DNA of 64,000 nucleotides. It comes from Paenibacillus oceani (GTDB lineage Bacteria > Bacillota > Bacilli > Paenibacillales > NBRC-103111). The notes under the pieces were generated by a model that was not told where the DNA came from, did not search any database, and saw nothing but the letters and a program-made list of their open reading frames with translations. Below, piece after piece: positions 26,041 to 33,948 of the stretch (within the stretch, counting starts at the first letter, position 1; every line of letters begins with the position of its first letter). A program made the position numbers and the translations under genes. Location of the stretch: assembly GCF_014705615.1 (NCBI RefSeq), contig NZ_JACXJA010000001.1, forward strand, positions 62,001 to 126,000, in the 5' to 3' direction.

Positions 26041-27477
26041 TCAAGCAAATCTTATCGAATATAAATCCGCGTCGCGCATCCGCGCGGTCAATACCACTTC
26101 TTTGTCTGCAAATTTTGCAAGTTCACCGTTATCAAAGGTTATCACTCGGTCAATGGAATCACCGAAAATCTCGCAGCTTTCAAGTGATTCACCCGTGGAC
26201 GACCGCAAAGTGAAGTATATATAACCCCGTGCCGATGTCGAAAAGTTAATCCTCATCTCACCGCTTGTGAAGGTAAACGGCTTGGTGGTTATTACTTTTT
26301 CGGTATAACCGGCGTGCAGCGAAACGAACCCATCGCAGCGTATGGTATACCGCCACAATTGTGCCGGCACATTCATCCAATGATTGTCATAACTGTATAA
26401 TGACAACTCGGGCGGTTCGCCTTCTATCAGGGGAGGCGTTTCGATGAGCCCGCGTGCCGGAAAGCAGTCGCCGTAAACCCAATTCGAACCGTTTTCCCTA
26501 CCGGGGCGCATAAAAGCCTCATCATACCGCGTAAAATTTAAACCGTCGCGGGAAACCATAAATACGCAGTCTGTAACCGCAAGTCCGTAGCGCTTGTGTA
26601 TCTTCATGCGTTCAAGACGTTTTTCTTTTCCGCAAAGCTGCTCAAAACTGCCGCTCCATTCGGGGCGTTCTACATATCTCGACGGAAAACCTATATACAT
26701 ATGCGGTGCGCGGACATACGGCGAAACGCAGTTTGTATAGAGCGGATAATCCTCCGAGTCTCCAAAACAAATCAGTTCGGGGTCGCTCCATTTTTTTCCG
26801 TCTTCTGACCAAATGTAACGTATATCGCGTATTCCGGCGTTCCAGTCGTTGCCTATGATATTGTGGAACCCGCGTATATATCCGCGATATATCCCCGCAA
26901 GCTCGTCCCAGAAAACAACATTGAGAGAATCCATATATCCTTTTGTAGTGATAATATCGCCCATTGTAAAGTGAAGTCCGTCGGGGCTTGTGAACATTCG
27001 AAGCTCAATTCGCTGCCCAAACTGGGGATTATTATATTTTCCAACGCCTTTATATTTCTCGGACGCAGGAACGGCAGGGTTGTCATCGCGGAAGACCATA
27101 AAGTTATCAAAATTATTGGTATTCTTGTCTAAAATAATGTTGTTTTCGCGCGAGCCTTCCCATTCGCAGATTCCGAGCGCAGGCTTTGTCCATGTAATTC
27201 CGTCGCGGCTTTCGGCATAACAAACACGAATACCATTCGTCGTGTGATCCTTTTTGTCGGGGCTAAACATCTGCCAGGCAAGATAGTACATCCTGTATAT
27301 ACCGTTGTCATGTAAAATATTGTGGTAATTGCAACCGTCGCCCTCCCACGGTGCATCATGGCTTATTGCGATATGGCGGCGAGTCGGTTCATGCAAGCGG
27401 AATTCTGCCGTCGTTTTGGCATTGTCTATCAAATAGTCGTCGAAAAAGCATTCGCGTTTTGATGAAATGTTTATCAT
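26041..27477 (-). CDS. Glycosidase-like beta-propeller protein
   Basis: The 478-residue protein has no export signal. Its pattern of D-N-G-I-Y-R-M-Y-Y-L, Y-A-E-S-R-D-G-I-T-W-T-K-P, F-T-S-P-D-G-L-H-F and W-S-E-D-G-K-K-W-S-D-P repeats is that of five-bladed propeller glycosidases (GH32/43/117-like), and it also has scattered acidic residues such as D-D-Y-L-I-D near the start. I cannot assign the three catalytic acids or the exact family. Its base composition is visibly AT-richer than the neighbours, with AGA and ATA codons, suggesting recent transfer. The ribosome site AAAGGAG lies 6 bp before the ATG. Confidence 0.65.
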   Translation of the reverse strand: MINISSKRECFFDDYLIDNAKTTAEFRLHEPTRRHIAISHDAPWEGDGCNYHNILHDNGIYRMYYLAWQMFSPDKKDHTTNGIRVCYAESRDGITWTKPALGICEWEGSRENNIILDKNTNNFDNFMVFRDDNPAVPASEKYKGVGKYNNPQFGQRIELRMFTSPDGLHFTMGDIITTKGYMDSLNVVFWDELAGIYRGYIRGFHNIIGNDWNAGIRDIRYIWSEDGKKWSDPELICFGDSEDYPLYTNCVSPYVRAPHMYIGFPSRYVERPEWSGSFEQLCGKEKRLERMKIHKRYGLAVTDCVFMVSRDGLNFTRYDEAFMRPGRENGSNWVYGDCFPARGLIETPPLIEGEPPELSLYSYDNHWMNVPAQLWRYTIRCDGFVSLHAGYTEKVITTKPFTFTSGEMRINFSTSARGYIYFTLRSSTGESLESCEIFGDSIDRVITFDNGELAKFADKEVVLTARMRDADLYSIRFA

Positions 27478-27552
27478 GCTACACTCCTTTATTGTCCAAT
27501 ATTTTTAATTTTACCAATCAAGCTTTGTTTCTGCCGCAGAGCCATTTTCGGC

Positions 27553-27678
27553 CTAGGCATAGCCGTCGCACCCGTCAAAATGACCTTTCGGGACAGCCCC
27601 ATTTATGCCCATGCAGTTCCATTCCAGTATTTTAATGCATTTGAAATCACCGCTACTTGGACGTCTCTTCATTCTCAT
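27553..27678 (-). CDS. Possible 41-residue small protein
   Basis: ATG at 27678 is preceded by GGGAGGTGGTCCG, an excellent ribosome site with ideal spacing. The frame runs 41 codons (M-R-M-K-R-R-P-S-S-G-D-F-K-C to D-G-C-D-G-Y-A). It is basic at the start, has three cysteines, and resembles no family I know. It may equally be chance, since the DNA around it looks eroded. Confidence 0.3.
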   Translation of the reverse strand: MRMKRRPSSGDFKCIKILEWNCMGINGAVPKGHFDGCDGYA

Positions 27679-27896
27679 CGGACCACCTCCCGCTATTCCT
27701 TCCCTTCATCATATCGATCCCGGCCCCGGACGCTGGAACAATTTCAACCTACCCCATCATCGGCGATCTTTTCAATCACAATATATTAAAACCGTTGCAA
27801 TGAGCGGCTTCCAGTCCCAAGTTCAACGAGTTGAATATTGTGATACAAAAAAATATCCTACGCTTCATATCCCCCCCATTTCATTTTTGCGGGAAG

Positions 27897-27928
27897 TGAA
27901 AAAGCCGACAGTGTTTCCTGTCGGCTTG
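27897..27928 (-). terminator. Terminator behind the gene remnant
   Basis: AAGCCGACAG pairs perfectly with CTGTCGGCTT around a 6-nt loop. On the minus strand TTTTT follows. It sits just after the stop of the remnant at 27945, consistent with it being that lost gene's own terminator. Confidence 0.8.
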
Positions 27929-27944
27929 CGAGTCGGACTGATCG

Positions 27945-28056
27945 TTCAGCTATCGGCGAGTTGCGGCTCTTTCTCCATGTTCCGCGTAAACAACAGCTCT
28001 CTGTACTTGTCCGGTTGTACCTAAGCGAATTGCTCCCAAAGGTGATCGTCCAAGCC
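27945..28056 (-). pseudogene. 3' remnant of an unidentified gene, with in-frame stop
   Basis: On the minus strand one frame reads G-L-D-D-H-L-W-E-Q-F-A, a TAG at 28023-28021, then V-Q-P-D-K-Y-R-E-L-L-F-T-R-N-M-E-K-E and Q-L-A-D-S before TGA. Residue use looks coding, and a dedicated terminator follows. No start exists because the sulfurtransferase terminator abuts its 5' edge. The family is not recognised. Confidence 0.35.
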
Positions 28057-28103
28057 AAAAAAGGGCCGCAACAGGTCACTTCTCGTAACCTGTCACAGCC
28101 CCC
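28057..28103 (-). terminator. Terminator of the sulfurtransferase gene
   Basis: On the minus strand GGGCTGTGACAGGT pairs imperfectly with ACCTGTTGCGGCCC, followed by TTTTTT. It lies about 20 bp after the stop at 28125. Confidence 0.85.
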
Positions 28104-28124
28104 AAGCCCGCGTCCGACGCAGCC

Positions 28125-28970
28125 TTACGCCTTCTCCTCGTCCCCCGTAGCGATCGGATTCTCCGCGTACGAGACCCAGTCGCTCCAGCTTCCTCCGTAC
28201 AGCTTCACGTTCCGGAAGCCCGCTTCCATCAGCGCCAGCACGTTCGGACAAGCGGTTACGCCGGAGCCGCAGTAGACGACAATCTCGTCGTCCGGGTTCA
28301 GCCCGGCGAATCTCGCCGCTTGGCCGTCCTGCCCTTTCCACCGTCCAGTTTCGTCCAGAGCGTCTTTCCAGAACCGGTTGACCGCCCCCGGAATATGGCC
28401 CGCCGCCCGGTCGATCGGCTCCTCGAGCCCCAGATACCTTCTCGGCTCCCGCGAATCGATAATCGTCGTACCGGGCTTGCCGATTCTCGACTTCACGTCC
28501 TCCATCGACAGCAGCATCTCGGACCGGACGTTCACGGTGAACGCTGTTTCCTTTGGCTGCGCCTGCTCGGTCGTCGTCGGATAACCGGCCGCTTGCCAGG
28601 AGCTGTAGCCCCCGTCCAGCAAGTATACGTTGTCATGCCCGGCGTAACGGAGCATCCACCAAAGCCGCGAAGCCATCGCCCCGCCCTGGTCGTCATAGAC
28701 GACAACCGTTTTCGTCTCATCGATCCCGGCTTGTCCGGCCGTCTTCGCAAAAATGCCGAAATCCGGCAGCGGATGACGCCCCCCATGCATCCCGACCGGC
28801 GCAGACAAATCCCGGTCCAAATGAAAATAGACCGCACCCGGGATATGTCCCTGATCGTATGCCGTCTGACCCGCATCGGGTTGGCCCAGCACGAACCGGC
28901 AATCGGCTACAACGACATCCGGGTTGTTCAGACGTTCTGCCAGCCAGCCGGAGTCCACTACATTACGCAT
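28125..28970 (-). CDS. Sulfurtransferase with tandem rhodanese domains (3-mercaptopyruvate/thiosulfate type)
   Basis: The 281-residue cytoplasmic enzyme has an inactive N-terminal rhodanese domain (about 1-135) and a catalytic C-terminal one with the active-site loop C234-G-S-G-V-T-A. C-G-S/T-G-V-T-A is the 3-mercaptopyruvate sulfurtransferase type, as opposed to C-R-K-G-V-T-A of thiosulfate sulfurtransferases. H-I-P-G-A-V occurs in both domains as expected. It moves a sulfane sulfur to acceptors such as cyanide or thiols. A hairpin upstream (29018-29053) separates it from the DUF350 operon. Confidence 0.9.
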   Translation of the reverse strand: MRNVVDSGWLAERLNNPDVVVADCRFVLGQPDAGQTAYDQGHIPGAVYFHLDRDLSAPVGMHGGRHPLPDFGIFAKTAGQAGIDETKTVVVYDDQGGAMASRLWWMLRYAGHDNVYLLDGGYSSWQAAGYPTTTEQAQPKETAFTVNVRSEMLLSMEDVKSRIGKPGTTIIDSREPRRYLGLEEPIDRAAGHIPGAVNRFWKDALDETGRWKGQDGQAARFAGLNPDDEIVVYCGSGVTACPNVLALMEAGFRNVKLYGGSWSDWVSYAENPIATGDEEKA

Positions 28971-29017
28971 CGCAATCGCTCCTTCTCCATCTTGGGATAG
29001 CCAAACTAAAATCCTGA

Positions 29018-29053
29018 AAGGGAGGTCTCGCCTGGGGCCAGCCTCCCCCCTTT
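29018..29053 (-). terminator. Hairpin after the DUF350 gene
   Basis: On the minus strand GGGGAGG pairs with CCTCCC across a GC-rich loop, just after the DUF350 stop. The T-run is short (TTT, later TTTT), so termination may be partial. Confidence 0.5.
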
Positions 29054-29055
29054 GC

Positions 29056-29493
29056 TTAATAACTGATCAAGGCCGCCATCAGCAGCCCGGTAGCAACGCT
29101 TAACCGGGAAGCGAAAATGCCTACGCTGACATTGCCGTTCGGAATTTCCGACACGACTTTAAACGGCGTGACCAGCTCGAAAATATAAAAGACGACAATC
29201 TGAAACACAATGCCAACCAAACCCCATACCAGCAAATCCAGCAGCGATACCGAATGGTACACCGCCGACGCCAGCACGATGGAGAGACCGATAATTTTGC
29301 CTCCGAGATCGTGGGCGGCCGCTTTTGCGGCGTTGATTTTACGAGGATCGTCGGTGGATGCCCCCTCGCGGATCAGCTTATATTCATTGTAAGGCGTCGT
29401 TACCATAAACACCATAATGCCGACGATCAGGATCGGCAGCGTCACGCCCAAGTAGGCGAGAAAATTCAATATATTGGACCATTGCTCACTCAT
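29056..29493 (-). CDS. DUF350 membrane protein (YjfL-like)
   Basis: The 145-residue protein has about four membrane helices: residues about 8-30, 62-80, 84-106 and 125-143, the last ending in A-L-I-S-Y. The pattern, length and H-D-L-G-G-K-I-I-G-L segment fit DUF350 (E. coli YjfL). Its role is unknown in any organism as far as I know. It follows the glutathionylspermidine-synthase-like gene by 56 bp on the same strand; the same pair occurs in the E. coli yjf cluster, supporting a joint envelope role. Confidence 0.85.
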   Translation of the reverse strand: MSEQWSNILNFLAYLGVTLPILIVGIMVFMVTTPYNEYKLIREGASTDDPRKINAAKAAAHDLGGKIIGLSIVLASAVYHSVSLLDLLVWGLVGIVFQIVVFYIFELVTPFKVVSEIPNGNVSVGIFASRLSVATGLLMAALISY

Positions 29494-29549
29494 GAAAAAA
29501 CGTCCTCTCCATTCCCGCTATGTTGTTCCCTGCCGCCTTGCGGCCCGCA

Positions 29550-30827
29550 TCATCCCGCCGGTTCCGGTTCAACCCCGGCCGGCGCCTCTGCTTCTCCAAT
29601 CCCGACCGGGACGTAATACGCCATATTGCCGGTAATACGACCGCCTGCGCGCGCTACGATCGCCGAAGCCCGTCCCCCGATCCAGAACGATCCCCAGAGC
29701 AGCCTCGCCTCGGCCTCTCCGCCTTCATGGCGAATCGGAACGACCGGCAGCTCGACCCGCTGCTGGTAGATCATCGGCTGATCCCAGTACAGCTCCTCTC
29801 CGTCACGTTCCAGTGCCGTTCCGTCCGCTTCGTACAAGGTGACGCCTCCGCCTTCCCGCCCCAGAATCGGCTTGGTTACGTAAGGGCAACGGCCTTCGAA
29901 ACGGTTCTCCATGTAGGTCGGCAGCATGTAGGTCCGAATTGCCTCCCGCTCCTCCTCCGTGTAAAACTCGCCAGCCTCGTACAAGTTCCATACGAGCGCC
30001 TGCATCGCTTTCGTCTGCGCGATCAAGGCGGACGGAGGATTCAGCACGGCCAGCCTCCGGTCCGCCATCAGACTGAGCGCATGCTCTCCGGTCGGATAAC
30101 CGTCCTCGTCCCGGTCTTCGGCCAGCTTCTCCAGTGCATGGAGCCGGTAAAGCAGGTCGATCGGCTCATGCTCCCCGTCCGCCAGCAGACACAGCCGGTC
30201 TTCATACACGCGCAGATCGGATAACGCCGCGAAGCGCGCCCCGCTTAAGCCCGACTGCCTCATCAGATAACGGGTCGTCCCCGCATCCTCCTCGTGCCAG
30301 TCCAAGGCGCTGAATACGACACGGCCGGTCGGATAGCCGTTAAGCCGGTACGTTTCTTCCGCGTTCCGAAACGCCGCCGTCAGGTGGGTCGCCATATCTT
30401 CGTTCGGATCGGCCATCCCATACTGCTTGCAGATATGTCCGTTTACATGGAACGCTTCGACGATGCCGGTAGGCGTATCGCTGTTAAACTCCAGCATCTT
30501 CAGTCCTTCCTTCGTCCAGGCGAAGTCAAACCGGCCGATCACCGTCGGCAGCTGCTCGGATACCGCGATCCGGACGGCCCGCCACGTAGCTTCCGGCAGC
30601 CCGAGCTCGGCGAACAGCTCGAAGTCCGCCTGCCTAACGATCTCGGCCGTCCGCATCATCACCGCTCCGAGCCGCTCCGTCGCGACAGCCAGCTCGCGGC
30701 GTTCGTTCTCGGATATATGCAGCATCATGGCAAGCGCATATTCCTCTCCGTACATCCGGTCCCAAGTGAACGTCCCTTCTTCGCGAAGCGGCGCATACAA
30801 CCGCTCCCTCCAATCTTCGTAACTCAC
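29550..30827 (-). CDS. Glutathionylspermidine-synthase-family ATP-grasp ligase (YgiC/YjfC-like)
   Basis: The 425-residue protein has the GSP-synthase C-terminal ligase fold: E-F-N-S-D-T-P-T-G at 113-121, then T-K-P-I-L-G-R-E-G-G-G-V (the ATP-grasp glycine loop) and G-S-F-W-I-G-G near the end. The N-terminal amidase domain of true E. coli GspSA is absent, as in YgiC and YjfC. These proteins form amide bonds between a carboxylate and an amine using ATP; the natural substrates of the short type are not established. It lies in the middle of a four-gene minus-strand operon. Confidence 0.85.
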   Translation of the reverse strand: MSYEDWRERLYAPLREEGTFTWDRMYGEEYALAMMLHISENERRELAVATERLGAVMMRTAEIVRQADFELFAELGLPEATWRAVRIAVSEQLPTVIGRFDFAWTKEGLKMLEFNSDTPTGIVEAFHVNGHICKQYGMADPNEDMATHLTAAFRNAEETYRLNGYPTGRVVFSALDWHEEDAGTTRYLMRQSGLSGARFAALSDLRVYEDRLCLLADGEHEPIDLLYRLHALEKLAEDRDEDGYPTGEHALSLMADRRLAVLNPPSALIAQTKAMQALVWNLYEAGEFYTEEEREAIRTYMLPTYMENRFEGRCPYVTKPILGREGGGVTLYEADGTALERDGEELYWDQPMIYQQRVELPVVPIRHEGGEAEARLLWGSFWIGGRASAIVARAGGRITGNMAYYVPVGIGEAEAPAGVEPEPAG

Positions 30828-30877
30828 CGGCTTCCCTCCCTTCCTTGCCGTTATCGTCCGCGGCGGCCGTCTCTTCT

Positions 30878-31195
30878 TCAGCTTCCGCTCGATCCGGAGC
30901 TGCCGATGCCGCCCTTAGAGCCGGTGGACACGCCGGACGACGGTTTATATGAGCTCCCTGACGAGCTGGTTACGCCGTTTTTATAATATCGCTTCTTTCC
31001 GTTCGAGTAGTAATAGCCGTTGCCGCCAACATAACTTCCGTCGTCATCGCAACGCCCGTCGTTGTTGTCATCCCAGCATTCGCCCGCCGATACCGTACGG
31101 CTGCTTCCGCAGCCGGGTGCTGCCACTAGAGCAGCCGCGACAAACAAGCTGACGAGCTTCCGGGTTTTACCGTTTTTCAACTCCAACCTCTTCAC
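30878..31195 (-). CDS. Small glycine/serine-rich lipoprotein
   Basis: The 105-residue product has a basic N terminus, a hydrophobic stretch and lipobox-like A-P-G-C near residue 29. The mature part begins S-S-R-T-V-S-A-G-E-C, followed by D-D-N-N-D-G-R-C-D-D-D, resembling an EF-hand-like calcium loop, then a Y-, G- and S-rich low-complexity tail. It occupies the position that YgiB/YjfM (DUF1190 lipoproteins) has beside YgiC/YjfC in E. coli, but I see no clear sequence match to DUF1190. It may be the surface partner or substrate of the ligase. Confidence 0.7.
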   Translation of the reverse strand: MKRLELKNGKTRKLVSLFVAAALVAAPGCGSSRTVSAGECWDDNNDGRCDDDGSYVGGNGYYYSNGKKRYYKNGVTSSSGSSYKPSSGVSTGSKGGIGSSGSSGS

Positions 31196-31216
31196 TCCCT
31201 GATCTTTCTCCCGAAG

Positions 31217-31666
31217 TCATCTGACCGGCTGTGCGTAATACACGTACACTTTACGGTCTTCGTCCACTTCCGCGGACGTCTTCGCCCACTCCACGCCGCC
31301 CAGCATCAAATAATCGCTCTGCAGGTGGAGCAGCGCATCGTCGTCGTCCTGAAACTGATAAACATGCACGACTGGGTAATCCGAAGTCCCCTCGATATAT
31401 TCCCTAAGCTCGAGGCGAATTCCTCCCCAGTATCCGGAGAGCCCGGTTGCGCTCCCATGCGCGTTCTCCTCCTCTGCGACCTTAACATAGACGACATACG
31501 TCCGCGGTTCAATCGCACACGACGTTTTCTCGTACACGACGCGATCCTTCACCAGATAGTCGCACGCAAACCGCAGCGAGATTTCATCCTTATCGATAAA
31601 ATCATAATAATACAGCAGAGGAAATCCTTTCGATTCATCGAACAGCCGGTATTCCAGTCTGGCCAC
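31217..31666 (-). CDS. Unknown protein with internal duplication
   Basis: The 149-residue cytoplasmic protein starts at GTG 31666 after GGAGGAGG. Two halves share a pattern: residues about 19-62 (F-I-D-K-D-E-I-S-L-R-F-A-C-D-Y-L, then E-K-T-S, V-Y-V) and about 101-145 (F-Q-D-D-D-D-A-L-L-H-L-Q-S-D-Y-L, then A-K-T-S-A, V-Y-V-Y). It is the first gene of the lipoprotein/ligase/DUF350 operon, 21 bp upstream of the lipoprotein. No family recognised; by position it would correspond to YjfK, without evident similarity. Confidence 0.7.
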   Translation of the reverse strand: MARLEYRLFDESKGFPLLYYYDFIDKDEISLRFACDYLVKDRVVYEKTSCAIEPRTYVVYVKVAEEENAHGSATGLSGYWGGIRLELREYIEGTSDYPVVHVYQFQDDDDALLHLQSDYLMLGGVEWAKTSAEVDEDRKVYVYYAQPVR

Positions 31667-31786
31667 TCCCGCGCCTCCTCCTTTTTTTTGGTAAACTATG
31701 ATATATACGCTCGAGTCTGAAAAATGGTTTCCTGTGTCCGCAAACTTTTCGGTACAATGGCAATAAATGAAAAGGGGGCAGCCGCG

Positions 31787-32278
31787 ATGCGGAAGGAGCA
31801 GACGGCTTCATGGATCTTCGTTCCGATGCTGGAAGAGCACGCGAAACAAATTTGCCGCTGGCGGTACCCGGAGCCCTATGCCGGATTCGATTGGCCTTCC
31901 TGGGACGTTTTGACGGAAAGGGCGGAGGAGATTGGCGACCCCGTCATCCGCCGGGAACAATATGAGGCTGTACTTGACGAGAAGGGCGAGCTGTGCGGAT
32001 TCGTGCAATTTTTTCAGTTGGAGGGCTGGACCCGGATCGGCCTGGGCATGAAGCCCGAACGCTGCGGGCAAGGCTCCGGAGTTTCTTTTGTCAGTTCGAT
32101 CGTGCGGCGGGCAACGGAACGCAATCCCTGGCATAAAATCGACTTGGAAGTGCAAACCGCCAACGCCCGGGCGATCCGCGTCTACCGGAAAGCCGGCTTC
32201 GTTATCGCCGATACGTACGAACGCAACTCAAGGGCAGGCCCGGATCTGTTCCACTGCATGGTATTCGAAGGCGGCTAG
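31787..32278 (+). CDS. GNAT-family N-acetyltransferase
   Basis: The 163-residue protein has acetyl-CoA-binding M-K-P-E-R-C-G-Q-G-S-G (an R/Q-x-x-G-x-G variant) and the C-terminal motif N-A-R-A-I-R-V-Y-R-K-A-G-F. I start it at ATG 31787 with GGGGGC upstream; an in-frame ATG at 31757 lacks a ribosome site. The substrate is unknown. It is divergent from the duplicated-domain gene and upstream of the SWIM/helicase pair by 54 bp, possibly co-transcribed, although TATAAT at 32292-32297 hints at a separate promoter for the latter. Confidence 0.85.
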   Translation: MRKEQTASWIFVPMLEEHAKQICRWRYPEPYAGFDWPSWDVLTERAEEIGDPVIRREQYEAVLDEKGELCGFVQFFQLEGWTRIGLGMKPERCGQGSGVSFVSSIVRRATERNPWHKIDLEVQTANARAIRVYRKAGFVIADTYERNSRAGPDLFHCMVFEGG

Positions 32279-32331
32279 ACGCCGGATATGGTATAATTAT
32301 GGGAATGTCATGACGGAGTTGATCCCAGTAT

Positions 32332-33948
32332 ATGCTGAAAACGCAAATCACCCGCGAAGAGCTCGATCGCCTCGGCGAGGAGATTCACCAGTATTTCGAA
32401 CTGCATATCGTCGAACGCGGACTCGAGTACCAGCAGAAAGGGTACGTCTATAATACCGAGGTGCTGCCCGGCCGGTCGATCGTGTCCAAAGTGCAGGGCA
32501 GCGAGGTATACGACGTCAAGCTGGATCTCGACTTCTTCGGCTTGAGCGAATGCTCCTGTCCGTATGAAGGATTTTGCAAGCATATGGCAGCTGTCTACTT
32601 CTACGCCTATTCCGTATACGGGCGGCCCGACGCCTTCGTGAAGGAATGGAAGCAGAAGCAGGAGGAGCCCCGCATTAAGCCGAGCAGCTCGAAGCTGCAC
32701 CGGCAGACGGCGCTTCTTCCCTCCTCCCAGCCGGCTTCCGTCTCTCTGAAGGATACCGCTTCCGCACACGAGTGGCTGGAGCATACGGAGAAGGAATTCG
32801 AGGCGTTCTCCGAACGTCACAACAAGTATAAATACGATATCGACGAATATTACGACGCCGCCCTCCAGACGGCGCTTCGCCCTTCGACCTGGTGGGTGCC
32901 GGGAGCGAAGAAGCTGCTTACCCTGTTCGGCATCGTCGTCACTCTGAACCGATTGGAACAGGACTGCGATTCGGGAGGTCAGACGGTAGCCCCCCGTCTC
33001 ATGTCCTACCGGACTACGGCGGAAGCGCTGGAACGCCGGCTGGAGGAAGCCGTGGACGACACCGATCCCGAAGAATCGATTCGGCGCTGGCCGGAGCATA
33101 CGCTTCTGCTGGGCGACCTTGTCTCGCGGTCTATCGCCTCCCGGCCCACCCTGCCTCTAGTCCGCTGGATGGATGTGTACCGGCTGCTGTGGGGACGGCT
33201 GCTCGTGCACGAGCCCTGGGTAGAACGGGAGATCGCCTCAATCCGGCGGCTGCTGGCGTCTTCCGGCACGATGGCGGACAGCCAGCGGGATGACTGGCTG
33301 AAAGCCCAGGCTCATTTCGATGTGCTCGCCGGCAATGATCAGGACGCGTGGGGCCGTTTGCGGGAAACGTCCTCGTTTCATCCGGGGGAAGCTTTGTATT
33401 ATACGAACGATTTCAAACGAAACGGCCAGTGGGAGAGGCTGTGGCTGTGGCTCGAATGGCTGCTGCCGCAATGCCGGAAGACGGACCGCGATCTGTTTCA
33501 GTCGCTGTGCGGCTACGCAACGGAGGCGGCCAAGCAGCTTGGCCGCGAGGACGAATGGGGGCGTGCGCTCGTCTCCATGCTCCCCGCCAGTTACTACGTC
33601 TACACCGACTTTCTGATCAAGACCGGACGCTTCCGGGAATGGGCGAGCTACCATCTGGCCGAACGCGTGGCCGTGTTCGAGCTGTACCCGGCCGACCTGC
33701 GGGCTGTCGAGTCCCAGGACCCGACGATCCTCTACCCGCTGTACCATCAGACGATCGAGAGAAGCATCGTTCAGAAAAACCGTACCGCCTACAAGGAAGC
33801 GATCCGCCTGCTGAAGAAGCTGGGCGCTTTGTACCATCAGGCCGGACAGCCGGAGAAGTATGAGCTGTTTCTGCAAAAATTGTCTCAGCAGTACGCACGG
33901 CTTCGCGCATTCCGGGAAGAACTGGCGAAAGGAAAATTGCTCCGATGA
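32332..33948 (+). CDS. SWIM zinc-finger protein, partner of the SNF2 helicase
   Basis: The 538-residue protein carries a SWIM zinc finger near its N terminus, C74-S-C76-x5-C82-K-H84, within the second of its predicted beta-rich segments. The remainder is mostly helical and charged, with no recognised catalytic site. SWIM fingers bind DNA or protein and are commonly encoded directly upstream of SNF2-type helicases in Bacilli, as here. The stop overlaps the helicase start by 4 bp (ATGA), implying coupled translation and probably a complex. Function in the cell is not established. Confidence 0.85.
   Translation: MLKTQITREELDRLGEEIHQYFELHIVERGLEYQQKGYVYNTEVLPGRSIVSKVQGSEVYDVKLDLDFFGLSECSCPYEGFCKHMAAVYFYAYSVYGRPDAFVKEWKQKQEEPRIKPSSSKLHRQTALLPSSQPASVSLKDTASAHEWLEHTEKEFEAFSERHNKYKYDIDEYYDAALQTALRPSTWWVPGAKKLLTLFGIVVTLNRLEQDCDSGGQTVAPRLMSYRTTAEALERRLEEAVDDTDPEESIRRWPEHTLLLGDLVSRSIASRPTLPLVRWMDVYRLLWGRLLVHEPWVEREIASIRRLLASSGTMADSQRDDWLKAQAHFDVLAGNDQDAWGRLRETSSFHPGEALYYTNDFKRNGQWERLWLWLEWLLPQCRKTDRDLFQSLCGYATEAAKQLGREDEWGRALVSMLPASYYVYTDFLIKTGRFREWASYHLAERVAVFELYPADLRAVESQDPTILYPLYHQTIERSIVQKNRTAYKEAIRLLKKLGALYHQAGQPEKYELFLQKLSQQYARLRAFREELAKGKLLR

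Larger units (their letters stand above)
27478..28124. other. Accessory intergenic region with small ORF, terminators and gene remnant
   Basis: About 650 bp. It holds a possible 41-codon gene (27553-27678), a 10-bp perfect inverted repeat ATCACAATAT/ATATTGTGAT at 27775-27784 and 27835-27844, a terminator at 27897-27928, a coding remnant (27945-28056) and the sulfurtransferase terminator (28057-28103). Each is listed separately where supported. Confidence 0.5.
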
